64,000 bases of DNA from Echinicola rosea (GTDB lineage Bacteria > Bacteroidota > Bacteroidia > Cytophagales > Cyclobacteriaceae), in assembly GCF_005281475.1 (NCBI RefSeq), contig NZ_CP040106.1:1183501-1247500 (forward strand). The letters are read 5' to 3'. Positions 61,329 through 64,000 of the stretch are shown in pieces; position 1 is the first letter of the stretch, and each line of letters starts with the position of its first letter. The position numbers and the translations under genes are program-made. The notes under the pieces were generated by a model, which did not search any database, was not told the DNA's origin, and worked only from the letters and a program-made list of their open reading frames with translations.

Positions 61329-61937
61329 TTATGCCATCAAATCATACTGCTTCAATTGGTATAGCAAGGATTTTTTGACGCCATGCCATTCCTGTTTGAT
61401 AATCGAAAAGACCACCGTGTCCCGATAGGTCCCGTCTGCATTCAAACGGTCATTACGGAGGATACCGTCCTGCTTGGCGCCCAATCGAGCTATGGCATTT
61501 CTAGAGTTTTGGTTAAACCAATCCGTTTTAAACTGCACACAAATACATTCCAATTTTTCGAAGGCATGTGTTAGCATGAGGTACTTACATTCCCTATTGA
61601 GGCCGGTTCGCTGGGCGCTTTTGGCAAACCAAGTGTAGCCGATTTCCAATCTTTTGTGTTTGGCTTCAGCGTTGCAGAACCTGGTGCAACCTATGATTTT
61701 TTCGGATTGGTTGTCGATGATTACAAACGGCAGACTGGTATGTGCTGATTTTTCTTGAAGGGCTTTTTCGATATAGGAATCTATAGTCATTTGTGAAGGT
61801 ACAGAGGTGTACCAAAGCTCCCAAAGGTTTCCGTCAGTGGCGGCAGCGACTAGCCCAGCTTTGTGGGAAGGCCGCAGCGGGACCAACGATACTTTTTTGC
61901 CAGTGAGGGATACTGATTCCAGCCAGTTTTTTTCCAT
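61329..61937 (-). CDS. RimJ/RimL-type GNAT acetyltransferase
   Basis: 202 residues. VSLVPLRPSHKAGLVAAATDG, IGCTRFCNAEAKHKRLEIGYTWFAKSAQRTGLNRECKYLMLTHAFEKL and FKTDWFNQNSRNAIARLGAKQDG are the family motifs. Would acetylate a protein N-terminus or a small molecule. Stand-alone, followed by the 185-bp MITE. Confidence 0.88.
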   Translation of the reverse strand: MEKNWLESVSLTGKKVSLVPLRPSHKAGLVAAATDGNLWELWYTSVPSQMTIDSYIEKALQEKSAHTSLPFVIIDNQSEKIIGCTRFCNAEAKHKRLEIGYTWFAKSAQRTGLNRECKYLMLTHAFEKLECICVQFKTDWFNQNSRNAIARLGAKQDGILRNDRLNADGTYRDTVVFSIIKQEWHGVKKSLLYQLKQYDLMA

Positions 61938-61983
61938 GATGGACAGTTTTAAGATTTTCTGGCTTGAATTTACAATTAAAAAT

Positions 61984-62168
61984 TATGGTCATCCGAGAAA
62001 AGCTTTTAGGATTAAAGAAAAACGTCCAGATTTACCCCTAAATCCCCTAAAGGGGACTTTATATTTCCATTTCAAAGAATGGGACAGTTTTAGAAAATCC
62101 AAAAGATCTTTTTTGATTTCATATAAAACCAGATGTTTAGCGTAGTAAAATTTAGTCGGGGGACAGTG
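61984..62168. mobile_element. MITE of ~185 bp with 13-bp TIRs and 9-bp target duplication, copy 2
   Basis: Left end TATGGTCATCCGA, right end (reverse complement) CACTGTCCCCCGA. Flanked by ATTAAAAAT on both sides (61975-61983 and 62169-62177), a perfect 9-bp direct repeat that on the right overlaps the last base of the ABC ATPase gene. Inside it CCCCTAAAGGGG matches copy 1. Confidence 0.82.
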
Positions 62169-62176
62169 ATTAAAAA

Positions 62177-62878
62177 TCAGTGATTCAGGAAATTCATAAG
62201 ATAACCCCTATAATCATAGTATTCGGGATGCTCGAGTACTTCCCTGCGTTCGCGGGGACGAGCAAAGGGAATGATCAGTTCATCCCCGATTTTGGCATAA
62301 GGGCCACTGGTCATCATGATCACCCGATCGGCCAAAAAGATGGATTCGTCCACATCGTGGGTGATGGCCACAGCAGTGATTTTCTCCCGTTGCCAAATTT
62401 CCAGCAAGACGTCCTGAAGCTCGCCCCGGGTCAGGGAATCGAGCATTCCGAACGGCTCGTCCAGCAGCAGTAATTTTGGCTTCAGCGCAAAGGCTCTGGC
62501 AATCCCAACCCTTTGTTGCATACCTTGGGAGAGGGAGTGCGCTTTCTTGTCAAAATCTCCACCAAGCCCGACTTTGTCCAGATAATATTTACAAATATCA
62601 AGTTTTTCGACCCTTTTGGCATGGGGAAATACCTGCTTCACTCCGATCATTACGTTTTCCAATGCGGTAAGCCAAGGCAGTAAACTGGGTGACTGGAAGA
62701 CCACGGCGCGGTCAGGACCTGCTTCAATGACAGGCGTACCATCGACAATGATCTTTCCACCAGAGATGTCATTGAGTCCGGCAATCATGGTGAGCAGGGT
62801 TGATTTGCCACAGCCCGAATGGCCAATAATGGACACAAATTCTCCTTTGCGGATGCTGAGCTGAAGGTCATCCAACAC
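62177..62878 (-). CDS. ABC transporter ATPase, nitrate/sulfonate/taurine type
   Basis: 233 residues from GTG 62878. Walker [10 protein letters not shown] at 19-27, signature LSQGMQQ at 116-122, Walker B LLLLDEP at 136-142. Family of NrtD/SsuB/TauB. The same frame is open up to 62974 and encodes family-like residues ([20 protein letters not shown]), so the real protein starts upstream. The only ATG (62990) is one base out of frame, with an AAAA run between, suggesting a frameshift or an error (see findings). The stop lies against the MITE's 9-bp direct repeat. Operon with the next ATPase and permease genes. Confidence 0.85.
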   Translation of the reverse strand: MLDDLQLSIRKGEFVSIIGHSGCGKSTLLTMIAGLNDISGGKIIVDGTPVIEAGPDRAVVFQSPSLLPWLTALENVMIGVKQVFPHAKRVEKLDICKYYLDKVGLGGDFDKKAHSLSQGMQQRVGIARAFALKPKLLLLDEPFGMLDSLTRGELQDVLLEIWQREKITAVAITHDVDESIFLADRVIMMTSGPYAKIGDELIIPFARPRERREVLEHPEYYDYRGYLMNFLNH

Positions 62879-63001
62879 GACGTAATCGCCCTTTGGGGTG
62901 GGATAGACCTTTCGGAGTTGGTCACAGACGAGCAGATAGGGCTGGTCTTTTAGATGGGGATTGGTGTTTTCGTTCTAGTAAAGCTTGCATGATCAGTGGA
63001 T

Positions 63002-63886
63002 TTAGAAATACTTGACTTTTTCACTTTTACGCTTGATACCCGGGAACACCCTTCCAGGCATCACAGGTTTTAGGTCTGGCAGGATGTATCGTTGATCATG
63101 GGATTTTTTCCTGTTGGCGCCTACTTCGATGAGGTATTCCATGATCTCATTCCTGAGCTTTTTATAGTGATCGTTTTGGTTGATGGCAGAAAGGTCCCTT
63201 GGCCGTTCGATGTCGATGGCAAACGCTGGTCCCAATGTGGCCTTGGGCCCTGGCGTCAGTGGTATGATGCGGTCAGCCATCAGGATGCCCTCATCCACGT
63301 CATTGGTGATCAGCACGGCGGTCTTTTGGTCATGGCTCCAGATGCGGACGATTTCTTCTTGTAAGCTGCCTCGGGTGAGGGCATCCAGGGCGCTGAGTGG
63401 TTCGTCCATCAGCAATATTTCAGGATTCATCGCCAAGGCCCGCGCCACCGATACCCGTTGACGCATGCCGCCGGAAAGTTCTTTGGGAAATTTGTCCATG
63501 GCCGGTGTGAGGTTTACCATCCCGATGTACTTTTTGATGTGGTGGCTTTTTTCATTGGAGGACATTTTTGGAAATACCTCGTCCACTGCGAGTTTTACAT
63601 TGTTATAGACCGATAGCCAGGGAAGCAGGGAATAGTTTTGGAAAATCACTCCACGGTCGGGGCCGGGGCCGGTTACAGGAAGTCCGTGCAGCAGCACTTC
63701 GCCGCTGTCGGGAAACTGCAGCCCGTTCAGGAGGTTGATCAAGGAAGTTTTTCCAGATCCTGAAAAACCTACGATGGCCACAAATTCGCCTTCTTGGACA
63801 CTTAAGTTGATATCCGCTAACACCTCAACCCTTGCGGCACCTGTGCCATAGGATTTTGATACGTTTTTGAGTTCTATGATGGCCAT
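63002..63886 (-). CDS. ABC transporter ATPase, nitrate-type, with C-terminal extension
   Basis: 294 residues. Walker A GFSGSGKT at 40-47, signature LSGGMRQ at 137-143, Walker B ILLMDEP at 157-163. After the ATPase core come about 60 residues ([20 protein letters not shown] and [16 protein letters not shown]), an end typical of this Bacteroidota pair. It couples ATP hydrolysis to import of nitrate or a similar anion. Starts 5 bases after the permease stop; second ATPase gene follows. Confidence 0.9.
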   Translation of the reverse strand: MAIIELKNVSKSYGTGAARVEVLADINLSVQEGEFVAIVGFSGSGKTSLINLLNGLQFPDSGEVLLHGLPVTGPGPDRGVIFQNYSLLPWLSVYNNVKLAVDEVFPKMSSNEKSHHIKKYIGMVNLTPAMDKFPKELSGGMRQRVSVARALAMNPEILLMDEPLSALDALTRGSLQEEIVRIWSHDQKTAVLITNDVDEGILMADRIIPLTPGPKATLGPAFAIDIERPRDLSAINQNDHYKKLRNEIMEYLIEVGANRKKSHDQRYILPDLKPVMPGRVFPGIKRKSEKVKYF

Positions 63887-63890
63887 GGTC

Positions 63891-64000
63891 TTATGCTTTT
63901 TGAAAGGTCATTAATTGCTGCACGGTAAGCATGATGCGGTCCAGTAGGAAACCGATGATGCCGATGATAAACATGGCCACGATGATCTTGGCATTGGAAT
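63891..64000 (-). CDS. ABC transporter permease (nitrate type), C-terminal end only
   Basis: The last 36 codons read [20 protein letters not shown] followed by [14 protein letters not shown] and a stop at 63891-63893. The [10 protein letters not shown] motif is the end of NrtB/SsuC/TauC permeases (BPD_transp_1). The gene continues past the right window edge. It is the upstream gene of the transporter operon. Confidence 0.82.
   Translation of the reverse strand, partial: SNAKIIVAMFIIGIIGFLLDRIMLTVQQLMTFQKA

Noticed and set aside
1..64000. tRNA or rRNA genes
   Set aside because: No stretch with tRNA cloverleaf features or rRNA core sequence was seen; a tRNA scan could still find one that eye inspection missed.

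Overview
The window is a piece of a Bacteroidota chromosome, most likely from a marine or soil member of the Cyclobacteriaceae (Echinicola-like). This rests on the gene families (MnmG next to a zinc-ribbon methyltransferase, FadN/FadA/FadE with four-helix-bundle genes, many SPII lipoproteins, Bacteroidota-type YbeY), the weak Shine-Dalgarno sites and TTG-N19-TAnnTTTG-like promoters. It is an inference from protein character, not a database match. No rRNA or tRNA gene was recognised.

The window appears to contain the chromosomal replication origin. Between 27900 and 28310 there is a gene-free, AT-rich stretch with three exact TTATNCACA DnaA boxes, several near matches and an A/T block. About 4.5 kb to the left, between ybeY and mnmG (23204-23382), five palindromes of the TGTTYCACGTGGAACA type form a parS cluster without parA/parB beside it. 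Genes right of the origin (28.5-40.9 kb) run away from it on the + strand. The block from 20.8 to 27.9 kb (AhpD-like, xth, RsbW-like, ybeY, mnmG, methyltransferase, lipoprotein) runs toward it.

Layout: 0-5.7 kb holds a desaturase cut by the window edge, a lipoprotein, a small membrane protein and a TM2/DUF2752/DUF4870-like/M48 operon. 6.4-10.7 kb holds a secreted phosphoesterase and a Tat-exported GMC dehydrogenase with its small subunit. 10.8-20.7 kb is mostly minus strand: OxyR, PLP decarboxylase, SDR, GGCT-like protein, VOC protein, DUF985 cupin, sulfatase, a decayed membrane-protein gene and ComF. 28.5-33.2 kb holds a beta-barrel protein, an esterase, a DUF2071 protein and a Tat phosphoesterase. 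33.2-40.9 kb holds a frameshifted Crp/Fnr pseudogene and then a MarR-headed beta-oxidation operon (fadN, fadA, fadE) with two four-helix-bundle genes between the fad genes. 43.2-51.8 kb holds a lipoprotein pair, a methyltransferase, a GNAT protein and a D-aminoacylase-like protein. 53.9-62 kb holds an acetyltransferase, a PAS kinase with a single-domain response regulator, DoxX, ZIP and pentapeptide proteins, DinB and GNAT proteins. The right edge is a nitrate/sulfonate/taurine-type ABC transporter (two ATPases and the end of the permease).

The intergenic space is rich in mobile or repeated DNA: (i) five ~211-bp repeat cores with several hairpins around an IS200/IS605-type Y1 transposase (40946-43108); (ii) a ~185-bp MITE with 13-bp inverted ends and 9-bp target duplications (57837, 61984, truncated at 30136); (iii) a ~169-bp MITE-like element built on a strong hairpin (5791, 52654, 60279); (iv) a large ~600-bp intergenic repeat with inverted CAATGNCGTTTAGTTA arms (30265, 59582, inverted at 52852, partial at 14665 and 46587). 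These families, with the origin/centromere pair, are the most notable content.
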